A stretch of DNA of 64,000 nt from the NCBI RefSeq assembly GCF_025791835.1, contig NZ_JAOXLP010000015.1, forward strand, positions 40,829-104,828. The letters are read 5' to 3'. The notes under the pieces were generated by a model. The model worked only from the letters and a program-made list of their open reading frames with translations, did not search any database and was not told where the DNA came from. Every line of letters starts with the position of its first letter. Position 1 is the first letter of the stretch. The DNA comes from Roseomonas xinghualingensis (GTDB lineage: Bacteria > Pseudomonadota > Alphaproteobacteria > Acetobacterales > Acetobacteraceae). Both the position numbers and the translations under genes were made by a program. Positions 8,598 to 18,115 of the stretch are shown piece by piece.

Positions 8598-11113
8598 GCG
8601 AACAGGATGCCTCGGGGCCTGAGGGCAACCGGGGCAGCGCTTCCGGAGACTTCATGCGCCCCAAGGACAGGCGCAGCCCGGCTGCCTCTTCCGGGGCTCG
8701 CGTACAGACCGTTTTCATTGTTCTGGGCGTGCTGCTGGCTGGTGCCGCCGCTTATGCCTCAAGTCTCATTTTTGAGCGGCAGGAGGCACTCGCCAAGATA
8801 TCCCGCTACAATCTTGGTTGGACGGCGGGCCAGGCGGTGCAGGAGGTTTCCAGGGTTCAGGCGTCGCTTGGCGCTTTTGCGTTGACCCGCGGCGAGGATG
8901 AACTGGACGCCGTCAGGATGTGGGTCGACATCGTCGAGAGCCGCATCACCATCCTCCGCCGGGGAGAGACGGGGGCGTTCATCCGGGCCGATCCCGAACT
9001 CGACCGGATCGTCAATCAGATGGCCGCGGCGATCGACGCGGCACGCCCCCTGCTGGAGTCGCTGAACGAGCCGGGGCACCTCATGCAGTTGATGCGCAAC
9101 CTCCAGCAGCTCAACGCTCCCGTGGCGCGCCTTGCATCGGTGGCGCATGCCCGTGGTGCCGATCTCGCGGCGCAGGATACGCGGCAGCTTGACCGGCTGC
9201 AGAGCATATTCTCCAACCTGCTGCTTGGCCTGATCGTGTGCTGCCTGGCGCTGACGGTGATCGCCTCCTGGCGCAACCGCCTCCTCGCCAAGTCCAATGC
9301 CGAGGTGCAGGCCCTCGTGCAGGACCTGACGGTGACGGGGAAAAGCCTGTCCGACGCGAATCACCGCGTGCAGGAGGCCATGGCGGCACTGACGGAGCAG
9401 AACCAGATCCTGAAGCGGCGCGATGCCGAACTCCTGCGGCAGAACCAGCTTTTCGATGCGGCGCTGAACAACATGTCGCAGGGGCTCGGCATGTTTGATG
9501 CCGAGCATCGCCTCATCGTCAGCAACCGCCGCTTCAGCGATCTTTTCAGGCTTCCAGCCGATGCCGCGAAACCGGGTGCGCATGCGGCGGAGCTGCTGGC
9601 GCTTGCCGGCTCTGCTTCCGATGGTTTCGGGAAGGTCGTGACCGAAGCGGCCTGGGCCGAGCACCAGGAACTGGCTGCCCGGTCGAGGGCCTCGACCTTC
9701 GTCCGCGAGGACGAGGAGGGGCGCTCCCTGTCGATCTCACACCAGCCGCTTGCCGATGGCGGCTGGGTGGCGACTTATGAGGACGTGACCGAGAGCCGCA
9801 GGGCCGAGGCCCGCATCCGGCATCTTGCGAACCACGATGCCGTCACCGGCCTGCCCAATCGCCGCCAGTTCAGTGAGCGGCTCGGCGAGGCGCTTCGTGA
9901 CCATGGCTCCCATATCGCGGTGCTGTTCCTCGACCTGGATCAGTTCAAGAACGTGAACGACACGCTCGGCCATCAGGCGGGTGACGAACTCCTGCGTTCT
10001 GTGGCGGCCCGGATCCGCGAGATCCTGCGCGAGGACGATCTGGTCGCCAGGCAGGGAGGAGACGAGTTCGCCGTGCTGATGAAGGGCAAGGCGGCTCAGC
10101 CGGAGCATGCCGAGGCACTCGCGGTGCGCATCATCGAGGCCTTCGCGACGCCCTTCGCTATCGGCAACTATCAGGCCTCCGTCGGGGTGAGCATCGGGAT
10201 TTCAAGCGTCACCGCGCCCATGGCCAGTGCGGAGACCCTGCTCAAGCATGCCGATATGGCGCTTTACAAGGCGAAGGCGGCGGGGCGGGCAACCTACCGG
10301 ACCTTCGAGGCGTCCATGGCCGCCGAGTTGCAGGCCAGGATGGATCTGGAGACTGACCTGCGCGGCGCCCTGGAGCGTTCGGAGCTGGAAGTGCACTATC
10401 AGCCTCTGCTCGACCTCCGGCGTGGGCATCTGAGCGGGTTCGAGGCGCTGCTGCGGTGGCGGCACCCGGTGCGTGGCATGGTATCGCCCGCCGAGTTCAT
10501 CCCGATCGCCGAGGATACGGGTTTGATCGTGCCGATCGGCGAATGGACCCTGCGCCAAGTCTGCATGGATGCGGCGACCTTCCCGAAGGGCACGAAGGTC
10601 GCGGTGAACATCTCGCCGGTTCAGTTCGCGGGCACCGACCTCCTGGAACTGGTGCGCGATGCGCTGGCCCGCTCCGGCATGGAGGCGATCTCCCTTGAAC
10701 TGGAGATCACGGAATCGGCGCTCATGCAGGATAGCGAGGCGGTGGTGGAGCTGCTGCACCGCCTGCGCGCGCTGGGGGTGCGCATCGCGCTCGACGATTT
10801 CGGGACGAAGTATTCCTCGCTGACCTATTTGCGCAGCTTCCCCTTCGACAAGATCAAGATCGACCAGTCCTTTGTGCGGGACATGGCCACGCGGGAGGAT
10901 TGCCTGGCGATCGTGCGCTCCGTCGCGCGCCTTGCCTCTCAGCTCGGCATGACGGCCACTGCCGAGGGTGTGGAGACCAGCGCGCAGCTCGATCAGGTTC
11001 GGGAGGCCGGCTGCACGGAGGCGCAGGGCTATTTCTTCGGCCGGGCGGAGCCGGTGGAGAGTATCCGGCGCTGGTTCGAGACGACGCGGCCCATACTGGT
11101 CGCCAACGGGTGA
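8594..11113 (+). CDS. Membrane GGDEF-EAL cyclic-di-GMP enzyme with PAS domain
   Basis: An 839-residue bifunctional candidate for cyclic-di-GMP synthesis and breakdown. It has a transmembrane helix near residues 37-57, a periplasmic helical region, a second helix near 203-224, a coiled coil, a PAS-like segment (LNNMSQGLGMFD), and then GGDEF at 488-492. A product-inhibition RxxD site (REDD) lies five residues before GGDEF. The EAL domain carries EAL at 617-619, plus ALDDFGTKYSSL and DKIKIDQSFV. Both active-site motifs look intact, so either activity is possible. It is coupled by ATGA overlap to the secreted molybdopterin-fold protein, which suggests its periplasmic region receives a signal from that partner. 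Confidence 0.9.
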   Translation: MSEQDASGPEGNRGSASGDFMRPKDRRSPAASSGARVQTVFIVLGVLLAGAAAYASSLIFERQEALAKISRYNLGWTAGQAVQEVSRVQASLGAFALTRGEDELDAVRMWVDIVESRITILRRGETGAFIRADPELDRIVNQMAAAIDAARPLLESLNEPGHLMQLMRNLQQLNAPVARLASVAHARGADLAAQDTRQLDRLQSIFSNLLLGLIVCCLALTVIASWRNRLLAKSNAEVQALVQDLTVTGKSLSDANHRVQEAMAALTEQNQILKRRDAELLRQNQLFDAALNNMSQGLGMFDAEHRLIVSNRRFSDLFRLPADAAKPGAHAAELLALAGSASDGFGKVVTEAAWAEHQELAARSRASTFVREDEEGRSLSISHQPLADGGWVATYEDVTESRRAEARIRHLANHDAVTGLPNRRQFSERLGEALRDHGSHIAVLFLDLDQFKNVNDTLGHQAGDELLRSVAARIREILREDDLVARQGGDEFAVLMKGKAAQPEHAEALAVRIIEAFATPFAIGNYQASVGVSIGISSVTAPMASAETLLKHADMALYKAKAAGRATYRTFEASMAAELQARMDLETDLRGALERSELEVHYQPLLDLRRGHLSGFEALLRWRHPVRGMVSPAEFIPIAEDTGLIVPIGEWTLRQVCMDAATFPKGTKVAVNISPVQFAGTDLLELVRDALARSGMEAISLELEITESALMQDSEAVVELLHRLRALGVRIALDDFGTKYSSLTYLRSFPFDKIKIDQSFVRDMATREDCLAIVRSVARLASQLGMTATAEGVETSAQLDQVREAGCTEAQGYFFGRAEPVESIRRWFETTRPILVANG

Positions 11114-11120
11114 CCTGCTG

Positions 11121-11142
11121 CCGGGCCTCGCCTGAGGCCCGG
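11121..11142. terminator. Perfect 9-bp hairpin between convergent genes
   Basis: CCGGGCCTC (11121-11129) and GAGGCCCGG (11134-11142) form a perfect 9-bp stem with loop GCCT. It lies in the 39-base gap between the converging GGDEF-EAL and kdsD genes. There is no T-run, so it may act as a bidirectional or Rho-assisted terminator. Confidence 0.6.
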
Positions 11143-11152
11143 GATGGCCGGC

Positions 11153-12136
11153 TCAGGCCACGCCGATCCTGAGCAGGTCGTGCAGGTGCAGGATCCCGGC
11201 AGGGCGGTCCTGCTCCAGCACGAAAAGGCTGGTGATGCGGCGCTCGTTCATCAGGGCCAGGGCTTCCTCGGCCAGCGCATCGGGGCCGATGGTGCGGGGA
11301 TTGCGCGACATGGCATCGCGCACGGGGCCATCCTTGAAGCCGGCCTGGAAGGTGCGCCGCAGGTCGCCATCCGTCACCGCCCCGACCAGCCGGCCTTCCG
11401 CGTTCACCACGGCGGTGATGCCGAAGCGCTTGCCGGTCATCTCCATGATGGCCAGGGAGAGGGTGGCATCCTCCGGCACGATCGGCACGGCCTCGCCGCC
11501 ATGCATCACGTCGCGCACCTTGCGGAGTTGGGAACCGAGCTTGCCGCCGGGGTGGAAACGGCGGAAATCCTGCGCCGAGAAGGCGCGGCGCGACAGCAGC
11601 GTGACCGCCAGCGCATCGCCGATCGCCATCTGCATGGTGGTGGAGGTGGTCGGGGCCAGGCCGTTCGGGCAGGCTTCCGGCATGGTGGGCAGGATGAGCG
11701 GGATGTCGGCCGCCGCGCCAAGCGCGCTGCCGGCGCGGGAGGTGATGGCGATGAGGGTAACGCCCCAGCGCCGCGTATAGGCGATCAGATCCGCCAGCTC
11801 CGGCGCCTCCCCTGACCAGGAGAGCGCGACGACCACGTCATTGTCACCGATCATGCCCAGATCGCCATGGCTCGCCTCGGCGGGATGGACGAAATAGGCG
11901 GGGGTGCCGGTGGAAGCGAGGGTGGCGGCGATTTTGCGCCCGACATGGCCAGACTTGCCCATGCCGGTGACGATCACTCTTCCACTGGCTTCACCGATGG
12001 CTGAAGCAGCGCGATCGAAGGCGGCGCCCAGTTCCCCATCCAGTGCGGCGCGCAGGGCCACCAGCCCCTCTGCCTCAAGCGACAGGGTGCGGCGGGCGGC
12101 ATCCAGGGCGGGGGGCGGGGAAAGCGTCTGGTCCAT
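11153..12136 (-). CDS. kdsD: Arabinose-5-phosphate isomerase, KdsD/KpsF family
   Basis: A 327-residue sugar-phosphate isomerase that makes D-arabinose 5-phosphate for Kdo in lipopolysaccharide. It has a SIS domain (VTGMGKSGHVGRKIAATL, PAEASHGDLGMI, ALSWSGEAPEL) followed by FHPGGKLG and two CBS domains (DVMHGGEAVPIV, VTDGDLRR). ATG 12136 follows a GAGGAAA ribosome site. The frame continues upstream but the family match begins at this ATG. It is divergent from upp across a 214-base gap in which I recognise no defined site. Confidence 0.9.
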   Translation of the reverse strand: MDQTLSPPPALDAARRTLSLEAEGLVALRAALDGELGAAFDRAASAIGEASGRVIVTGMGKSGHVGRKIAATLASTGTPAYFVHPAEASHGDLGMIGDNDVVVALSWSGEAPELADLIAYTRRWGVTLIAITSRAGSALGAAADIPLILPTMPEACPNGLAPTTSTTMQMAIGDALAVTLLSRRAFSAQDFRRFHPGGKLGSQLRKVRDVMHGGEAVPIVPEDATLSLAIMEMTGKRFGITAVVNAEGRLVGAVTDGDLRRTFQAGFKDGPVRDAMSRNPRTIGPDALAEEALALMNERRITSLFVLEQDRPAGILHLHDLLRIGVA

Positions 12137-12350
12137 GATGTTTCCTCGGTGGTCCTGGCCAGCGGAACCTCGCGGGACGGGGACACAGGGTCCGGGGGGC
12201 GTATAGCCGCGCATGGGCGCCTGGGGACACCCCCACGCGCGGCAGGGCTGACCGGCGTGCGGGATACGCTTCGCCGGGCGGGCATCCCGCGCTATGGGAG
12301 CGGGATGAAGGGGCCCAGGCCCCGGGCATGAGGCAAAGCGGGGCAGGAAG

Positions 12351-13013
12351 ATGGAGCGGCGCGCGACAATGGACCAGACGATCCACCCCCGGCTCACCCT
12401 GCTTTCCCATCCACTGGTGCAGCACAAGCTGACCATCATGCGGCGGCGGGAGACCCCCACCGGCGAATTCCGCGCCCTCGCGCGCGAGATCAGCATGCTG
12501 ATGGCCTATGAGCTGACACGCGACCTACCGGTCGAGGCGGTGCCGATCGACACGCCGCTGGAACCGATGATGGCGCCGACCATCGCGGGCAAGAAGCTTT
12601 GCATCGTCTCGATCCTGCGGGCGGGGGACGGTATCGCCTCGGGGATGCTGGACCTCGTGCCCTCGGCGCGCGTCGGACATGTCGGGCTCTATCGCGATCC
12701 GGTCACGCAGCGTCCCGTGGAATACTATCTGAAGCTGCCCGATGACGTGGCGGAGCGGCTGGTGATCGTGGTGGACCCGATGCTGGCCACCGGCCATTCG
12801 GCCGCGGCCGCGCTGAGCCGGCTTCGGGCCGCCGGCTGCGCCAACCTGCGTTTCGCCTGCCTGCTGGCGGCGCCGGAGGGGCTCGCCGTGCTGGCCCAGG
12901 CGCATCCGGATGTGCCGGTCTTCACCTGCGCGGTGGACCGGGCGCTGGACGAGCACGCCTATATCCGCCCTGGCCTGGGCGATGCCGGAGACCGCCTCTT
13001 CGGCACGAAATAA
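12351..13013 (+). CDS. upp: Uracil phosphoribosyltransferase
   Basis: About 214-220 residues; converts uracil and PRPP to UMP in pyrimidine salvage. Marks are [12 protein letters not shown] near the N-terminus, SILRAGDGI, the PRPP loop [11 protein letters not shown], and the C-terminal [15 protein letters not shown]. Two starts are possible. The ATG at 12351 sits directly against AGGAAG. The ATG at 12369 (MDQTIHP) fits family length better and has GGAG upstream. Confidence 0.95.
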   Translation: MERRATMDQTIHPRLTLLSHPLVQHKLTIMRRRETPTGEFRALAREISMLMAYELTRDLPVEAVPIDTPLEPMMAPTIAGKKLCIVSILRAGDGIASGMLDLVPSARVGHVGLYRDPVTQRPVEYYLKLPDDVAERLVIVVDPMLATGHSAAAALSRLRAAGCANLRFACLLAAPEGLAVLAQAHPDVPVFTCAVDRALDEHAYIRPGLGDAGDRLFGTK

Positions 13014-13171
13014 GCGCTGGCCGGGGAGGGAGACCCGCCCCGGCGAGGCCATCTTCCCTGGTCAGTCCAAGCTGAAACCGAAGTTGGTTCCGGTTCCTGC
13101 CGCTGGTCACTGGTTCCGGGCCGCCTGGCTTGCGACATAACCGGCCATCGCAAGCCAGGAAGAGGAACAGC

Positions 13172-14179
13172 ATGGGACGCGTGCTTGTCACTGGGGCGGC
13201 CGGCTTCATCGGCGCGCATCTCTGCAGGGAACTGCTGCGGCGGGGCGATACCGTGGTCGGCCTCGACAACATGAACCCCTATTATGATCCGGCGCTCAAG
13301 CAGGCGCGCCTGGCGGCGCTGACGGGCGATGCCCCGCCGGGAGCCTTCGAGTTCCATCAGATGGACCTGGCGGATGCGGATGCTGTGCTGGGCCTGATGA
13401 AGGACCGCCCGGATATCGACCGCGTGGCGCATCTGGGCGCTCAGGCCGGCGTGCGCTGGTCGCTGGAAGCGCCCTTCGCCTACACCGCCGCGAATGTCAC
13501 CGGGCAGCTCTCGATCCTGGAAGGTGTGCGGCGTAGCGAGGGGCGCATCAAGCATCTCGTCTATGCCTCCACCAGCTCGGTCTATGGCTCGCGCACGGAT
13601 GGCAGCCAGTTCCGGGAGACGGACCGGGTGGACAAGCCCGTGTCCCTCTATGCCGCGACCAAGCGGGCGGGCGAGCTGATGGGGATCGTCTATAACGACC
13701 TCTACAAGCTGCCGATGACGGGTGTGCGTTTCTTCACCGTCTATGGCCCCTGGGGCCGGCCCGACATGGCCTATTGGCTGTTCACCGACGCGATGCTGAA
13801 GGGCAAGCCGATCCGCCTCTTCAACGAAGGGAAGATGCGGCGCGACTTCACCTATGTGGACGACATCGTCACCGGCATCGTGGCGGCGCTGGACCATCCG
13901 CCGGCGGATGGCGGGCACCGGCTCTATAATATCGGCAACAGCAACCCCGAGGAGCTGATGGACCTCATCGGCATCCTGGAGGAGCTGCTGGGTGTGGAGG
14001 CGAAGAAGGAGTTTCTGCCGATGCAGCCGGGCGACGTGCCGGCCACCTTCGCCGATGTTTCCGCCATGAAGCGTGACTTCGGTTGGGCGCCGACGACGAG
14101 CCTTCGCACGGGGCTCGGCCATTTCGTCGATTGGTGGAAGGGCTATTTCCCCATGCCCGGCAACAAGGAAGCCGCCTGA
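13172..14179 (+). CDS. NAD-dependent nucleotide-sugar epimerase (UDP-glucuronate 4-epimerase type)
   Basis: A 335-residue extended short-chain dehydrogenase/epimerase. The Rossmann motif GAAGFIG is at residues 8-14. The substrate helix AGVRWSLEAP, STSSVYG and the catalytic Y-x3-K (LYAATKRAG) are present, as is FFTVYGPWGRPDMA. AGVRWS and GPWGRPDMA are typical of UDP-glucuronate 4-epimerases, so a role in UDP-galacturonate for surface polysaccharide is likely, though substrate is inferred. ATG 13172 follows AGGAAGAGGA. It stands alone between upp and the YeiH gene. Confidence 0.85.
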   Translation: MGRVLVTGAAGFIGAHLCRELLRRGDTVVGLDNMNPYYDPALKQARLAALTGDAPPGAFEFHQMDLADADAVLGLMKDRPDIDRVAHLGAQAGVRWSLEAPFAYTAANVTGQLSILEGVRRSEGRIKHLVYASTSSVYGSRTDGSQFRETDRVDKPVSLYAATKRAGELMGIVYNDLYKLPMTGVRFFTVYGPWGRPDMAYWLFTDAMLKGKPIRLFNEGKMRRDFTYVDDIVTGIVAALDHPPADGGHRLYNIGNSNPEELMDLIGILEELLGVEAKKEFLPMQPGDVPATFADVSAMKRDFGWAPTTSLRTGLGHFVDWWKGYFPMPGNKEAA

Positions 14180-14274
14180 TCCATCGATATTACAGGTTGT
14201 TTTCAGAAATCCGATCTGTTTGATGAATGCCTTTCGGCGGTCCAGGGTCCGGCCGCCGAAGGACCCCGATCTCT

Positions 14275-15327
14275 ATGACTCTGTATGACCGCTTCTCCCG
14301 CCTGATGCCGGGCATTCTGCTTTGCGCCGGCATCACCCTGGCGGCGGTGGCGCTGGCGCGGCTGGAGGCGGCGCTGTTCGGCCGGGCCTGGGTGGAGGCG
14401 CTGGTCCTGGCGATCCTGCTGGGCACCGCGGTTCGCACCGCCTGGCGGCCGGGCCCACGCTGGAAGCCCGGGATCGACTTCTCTGCCAAGATGCTGCTGG
14501 AGGTGGCGGTGGTGCTGCTCGGCGCCTCGCTGAGCGCCGCCACTTTGCTGGCGGTGGGGCCAGCGCTGCTACTGGGTATTGCGCTGGTGGTGGCAGTGGC
14601 CATCTGCGCCAGCTACGCGCTGGGCCGCCTCTTCGGCCTGCCGGTGCGGATGGCGCTGCTGGTGGCCTGCGGCAATTCCATCTGCGGCAATTCGGCCATC
14701 GCGGCTGTCGCGCCCGTCGTGGGGGCGGATGGGGAGGATGTGGCGTCCTCGATCGCTTTTACGGCTGTGCTGGGCGTGGTGGTGGTGCTCTGCCTGCCCT
14801 TGCTGGTGCCGGCGCTGGGGCTCAGCCTCGGGCAGTACGGGGTTCTTGCGGGGTTGACCGTTTATGCCGTGCCGCAGGTGTTGGCGGCGACGGCGCCCGT
14901 GGGCGCGCTGAGCGTGCAGCTGGGCACGCTGGTGAAGCTGGTGCGCGTGCTGATGCTGGGACCGGTTGTGGTGGTGCTGTCCCTGCTGGCGCCGCGGCTG
15001 CGGGAGGAGCGGGTGGCGGCCGGTGACGTGGTAGCGGGCGACCGGCCGATGCGGCCGCCGCTGAGCCGGCTGGTGCCCTGGTTCATCATCGGCTTCCTGG
15101 TCCTAGCCGCGCTGCGCTCGGCGGGGCTGGTGCCGGAGATCCTGCTGGCGCCGATGGCGGCAGTGGCAGCGGCCTTCACCATCATTTCCATGGCCGCACT
15201 GGGCCTGGGGGTGGATGTGCGGACAGTGGCGCGCTCGGGTGGCCGGGTGACGGCGGCGGCCATTGCCTCACTGCTGGTCCTCGGGGGGATCAGCCTCGGC
15301 CTGATCCGGCTGCTCGGCGTGGAGTGA
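14275..15327 (+). CDS. YeiH-family putative sulfate/sulfite exporter
   Basis: A roughly 350-residue inner-membrane protein with about ten hydrophobic helices. Family features are WKPGIDFSAKMLLEVAVVLLGASLS, CGNSICGNSAIAAVAPVVGA and the repeated GL-VDVRTVA end. YeiH/UPF0324 proteins are usually annotated as sulfate or sulfonate-related exporters. The start ATG 14275 has GAAGGA upstream. The last 38 bases overlap the 3' end of the convergent lysR gene. Confidence 0.85.
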   Translation: MTLYDRFSRLMPGILLCAGITLAAVALARLEAALFGRAWVEALVLAILLGTAVRTAWRPGPRWKPGIDFSAKMLLEVAVVLLGASLSAATLLAVGPALLLGIALVVAVAICASYALGRLFGLPVRMALLVACGNSICGNSAIAAVAPVVGADGEDVASSIAFTAVLGVVVVLCLPLLVPALGLSLGQYGVLAGLTVYAVPQVLAATAPVGALSVQLGTLVKLVRVLMLGPVVVVLSLLAPRLREERVAAGDVVAGDRPMRPPLSRLVPWFIIGFLVLAALRSAGLVPEILLAPMAAVAAAFTIISMAALGLGVDVRTVARSGGRVTAAAIASLLVLGGISLGLIRLLGVE

Positions 15328-16222
15328 CAACCGGCGCGGCGGGGATGAGCGCGAGCAGCGCTTCCGCCGCGCGGCTGGCCGGGCGGTCCCGGTGGCGCAT
15401 CACCTGGAAGGCGCGTACCGGCAGGTCCACGGGCACGCGGTGAAGCAGCCCGGCCTCGATGCTGGGGGCCGCGACGGATGCGGAGATGGCGGTGGCGCCC
15501 AGCCCCGCCTCCACCGCGCCGCGCACGGATTCGTTGGAAGGCAGTTCCAGGGTCACATGGAGTGATCGCGGGTCCAGCCCGGCATCGCGCAGTGAAGCCT
15601 CGAAGACGGAACGGGTGCCCGAGCCGGGTTCGCGCAATACCCATTCACCATCCTGCAGGAGCGCGGCCAGATCGGCCGGGGGATCGGTTGCCCAGCGATG
15701 GCTTGGCGCCACCACGACCACGAGCTGGTCCATGGCAACGGTGCGGGCGATGAGGAGCGGATCGTCCACCGCGCCTTCCACGAAGCCGAGCTCGGCCGTG
15801 CCGGCCTGCACCGCTGCCGCCACCTGGGCCGTGTTGCCGATGGAAAGCGGCACGGTGATGCCGGGATAGGCACGCCGGAAAGCGACGATGTGGCGTGGCA
15901 GCCAATAGCCGGCGATGGTCTGGCTGGCATGGACGGGGAGGGTGCCACGCCGAAGGCCGGCGAGTTCCGCCAGGGCGATTTCCGCGGCTTCGGCGCGCGC
16001 GAGGACGGCGCGGGCCTCCGGCAGGAAGGCTCGGCCGGCTCCCGTCAGCTCGATCCCGCGGCCGACACGATCGAAGAGGCGCACGCCGTTGCGGATTTCC
16101 AGCGTGGCAATGGCGGCGCTGGCGGCGGATTGCGTGAGGTTCAGCGCCTCCGCCGCGCGGGTGACGTGCTGACGCTCCGCGACCGCCACGAAGACGCGGA
16201 GCTGATCCAGGGTCAGGCGCAT
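15290..16222 (-). CDS. LysR-family transcriptional regulator
   Basis: A 310-residue regulator with an N-terminal winged helix (LRVFVAVAERQHVTRAAEAL, LTQSAASAAI) and a periplasmic-binding-like effector domain (LELGFVEGAVDD-type segment, VLREPGSGTR). This GSGTR-containing effector class is common among CbbR/CysB-like and YeiE-like regulators that sit next to YeiH genes. Control of the neighbouring exporter is a reasonable inference. It starts one base after the stop of the flavin reductase gene (TGAGATG), so it is cotranscribed with it. Its 3' end overlaps the YeiH gene antisense. Confidence 0.85.
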   Translation of the reverse strand: MRLTLDQLRVFVAVAERQHVTRAAEALNLTQSAASAAIATLEIRNGVRLFDRVGRGIELTGAGRAFLPEARAVLARAEAAEIALAELAGLRRGTLPVHASQTIAGYWLPRHIVAFRRAYPGITVPLSIGNTAQVAAAVQAGTAELGFVEGAVDDPLLIARTVAMDQLVVVVAPSHRWATDPPADLAALLQDGEWVLREPGSGTRSVFEASLRDAGLDPRSLHVTLELPSNESVRGAVEAGLGATAISASVAAPSIEAGLLHRVPVDLPVRAFQVMRHRDRPASRAAEALLALIPAAPVVTPRRAAGSGRG

Positions 16223-16223
16223 C

Positions 16224-16838
16224 TCAGCCGAGCGTCGGGCGGATCATCTCGAACATCTCGCCGATCTCCGCATAGTCGCCGCGATAGCCGCATCGGCCGA
16301 TGGGGCGGGCGGCCTTGGTGTCGAAGATGCCGTCCTTGATATGGGCGCGGTCGATATGCACCCCGACGACCTGACCGAGAATGAGGAAGGTGTTCACCTC
16401 CACGCCTTCGAGGTTCTTCAGCGGGACGATCTGGAGGAGGCGGCATTCCAGCGCGGCGGGCGTGTGGGCGACGCGCGGTGGCCGGACGATGCGGGACGCC
16501 GCCGCCTCGATGCCGGCGAACTCCATTTCCGACTCACCCTGGGGCAAGGGGGCGCTGCTGCGGTTCATCACCTCGGCCAGCGGGCGCGTGGCGAGGTTGC
16601 ACACGAACTCCCCATTGGCCTCCACGTTCCGCAGGCTGTCCTTGCGGCCCTCGCTGGCGAAGCCAACGATCGGTGGATTGGAATTGAAGGCGTTGAAGAA
16701 GCTGTAAGGAGCCAGGTTCACGCGGCCTTCGGCATCCACCGTGGTGATCCAGCCGATCGGACGCGGCGCCACGATCGCCTTGAAGGGATCATGCTTCAAT
16801 CCATGGCCGAGCCGGGGCTCGTAGAAGTGCTGGTCCAT
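16224..16838 (-). CDS. Flavin-reductase-like FMN-binding protein
   Basis: A 204-residue split-barrel flavin-binding protein (FKAIVAPRPIGWITTVD, NLAPYSFFNAFN, GFASEGRKDS, NGEFVCNLAT). Related proteins supply reduced flavin to monooxygenases or bind flavin in unknown reactions. ATG 16838 has GGAAG upstream. It is divergent from nicX across 173 bases containing the TAACTG palindrome and leads directly into lysR. Membership in the nicotinate regulon is plausible, but NicC-type enzymes carry their own FAD and NADH site, so its role is open. Confidence 0.8.
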   Translation of the reverse strand: MDQHFYEPRLGHGLKHDPFKAIVAPRPIGWITTVDAEGRVNLAPYSFFNAFNSNPPIVGFASEGRKDSLRNVEANGEFVCNLATRPLAEVMNRSSAPLPQGESEMEFAGIEAAASRIVRPPRVAHTPAALECRLLQIVPLKNLEGVEVNTFLILGQVVGVHIDRAHIKDGIFDTKAARPIGRCGYRGDYAEIGEMFEMIRPTLG

Positions 16839-16970
16839 GTGTCGCTTCCGTTTTGGGCAGGAAATGGTCACTCGTCCTGCCAAATGCATGCAAGATAGGC
16901 GGAACGGGATCTGGATGGCTGAGGATCGCCCATAACGGCCGCGAGAATCTTCTTTCCGGCATCTCTTTCA

Positions 16971-16988
16971 TAACTGTACGCTCAGTTA
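16971..16988. promoter_or_regulatory. Palindromic operator upstream of nicX
   Basis: TAACTG-TACGCT-CAGTTA has perfect 6-bp arms around a central CG. It lies 24 bases before the nicX ATG and inside the divergent flavin-reductase/nicX promoter region. The same 18-mer with 15/18 identity recurs upstream of nicC (26654-26671). Length and symmetry fit a TetR-family operator, most simply for the TetR gene at 27850. Confidence 0.7.
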
Positions 16989-17011
16989 GTTCCAGCGGAA
17001 AGGCAAAGCCG

Positions 17012-18064
17012 ATGGCCATCAGCGACGCGGACATGATCGAGGCCTGGAAGAAGGTCCTGACCCTCTCCCAACTGAAATCCGGCGAGGTGGTGACGGTGCT
17101 GACGGGGGCGGCGACGCATCCCCAGACGCTCTCCACGGCCATGATCGCGGCACGCGGCATGGGCGCCATCGTGAACCGGCTGGACTTGCCGCCGATGAAC
17201 GGGGAGGCGTCCCTTTCCCGCGATGCGCTGGCTTTCGTAGGGGATACGCCGCTCACGGGGAACCCGGCCGGCATGGCGGCGCTGAAGGCGAGCGACCTCG
17301 TGCTCGACCTGATGCTGCTGCTGTTCTCCCCGGAACAGGGAGAAATTCTGGAGAGCGGCACGCGCATGCTGCTGGCGGTGGAGCCGCCGGAGGTGCTGGC
17401 GCGGCTGGTGCCAACCCTTGAGGACAAGGCGCGGGTGAAGGCCGCGGCGGAGAAGCTGAAGGCGGCCAGGGAGATGCATGTCACCTCCGCCGCCGGAACC
17501 GACCTGCGCTGCGCATTGGGTGATTACCCGCTGCTGGAGGAATACGGCTTCGTCGATGCGCCTGGCCGTTGGGATCATTGGCCGAGCGGATTCCTCGCCA
17601 CCTGGCCGAACGAGGGCAGGTCCAACGGCACGATCGTCATCGACCGAGGCGACATCCTGCTGCCGCAGAAGTCCTATGTGCAGGACAGGATCACCCTGAC
17701 GGTGAAGGACGGCTACGTCACCCAGGTTGAAGGCGGGCTCGATGCCGAGCTGCTGCAGGACTACATCCAGTCCTTCAAGGATCCCGAGGCCTACGCGATC
17801 TCCCATATCGGCTGGGGGTTGCAGGACCGCGCGCGCTGGTCGGTGCTCTCGCTCTATGACCGCGAGCAGACGATCGGGATGGACGCGCGCGCCTTCGCGG
17901 GGAACTTCCTTTTCTCGCTGGGCCCGAACACGGAGGCAGGCGGCACGCGCAACACGCCCTGCCATATCGACATCCCGCTCCGCCGCTGCACGATCCGGCT
18001 GGACGGCGTGCCGGTGACACAGGACGGCAAAGTGCTCGATGACTTCGCCATGGCGGCCGAATGA
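17012..18064 (+). CDS. nicX: 2,5-dihydroxypyridine 5,6-dioxygenase (NicX)
   Basis: A 350-residue mononuclear-iron dioxygenase that opens the 2,5-dihydroxypyridine ring to N-formylmaleamate, the ring-cleavage step of nicotinate breakdown. The fold is that of M29-like aminopeptidases. H265 (ISHIGWG), H318 and D320 (PCHID) fall at the positions I recall for the iron ligands of P. putida NicX, and H189 and the E176/E177 pair are also present. ATG 17012 follows GGAAAGG. It is first in a run continuing into the ABC importer, nicA and nicB. A more divergent paralogue lies at 40471. Confidence 0.85.
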   Translation: MAISDADMIEAWKKVLTLSQLKSGEVVTVLTGAATHPQTLSTAMIAARGMGAIVNRLDLPPMNGEASLSRDALAFVGDTPLTGNPAGMAALKASDLVLDLMLLLFSPEQGEILESGTRMLLAVEPPEVLARLVPTLEDKARVKAAAEKLKAAREMHVTSAAGTDLRCALGDYPLLEEYGFVDAPGRWDHWPSGFLATWPNEGRSNGTIVIDRGDILLPQKSYVQDRITLTVKDGYVTQVEGGLDAELLQDYIQSFKDPEAYAISHIGWGLQDRARWSVLSLYDREQTIGMDARAFAGNFLFSLGPNTEAGGTRNTPCHIDIPLRRCTIRLDGVPVTQDGKVLDDFAMAAE

Positions 18065-18115
18065 ACGCAGGGCAGGTATCTGCCCCGCCATCACCTAACC
18101 ATCAGGAGTAGCACC

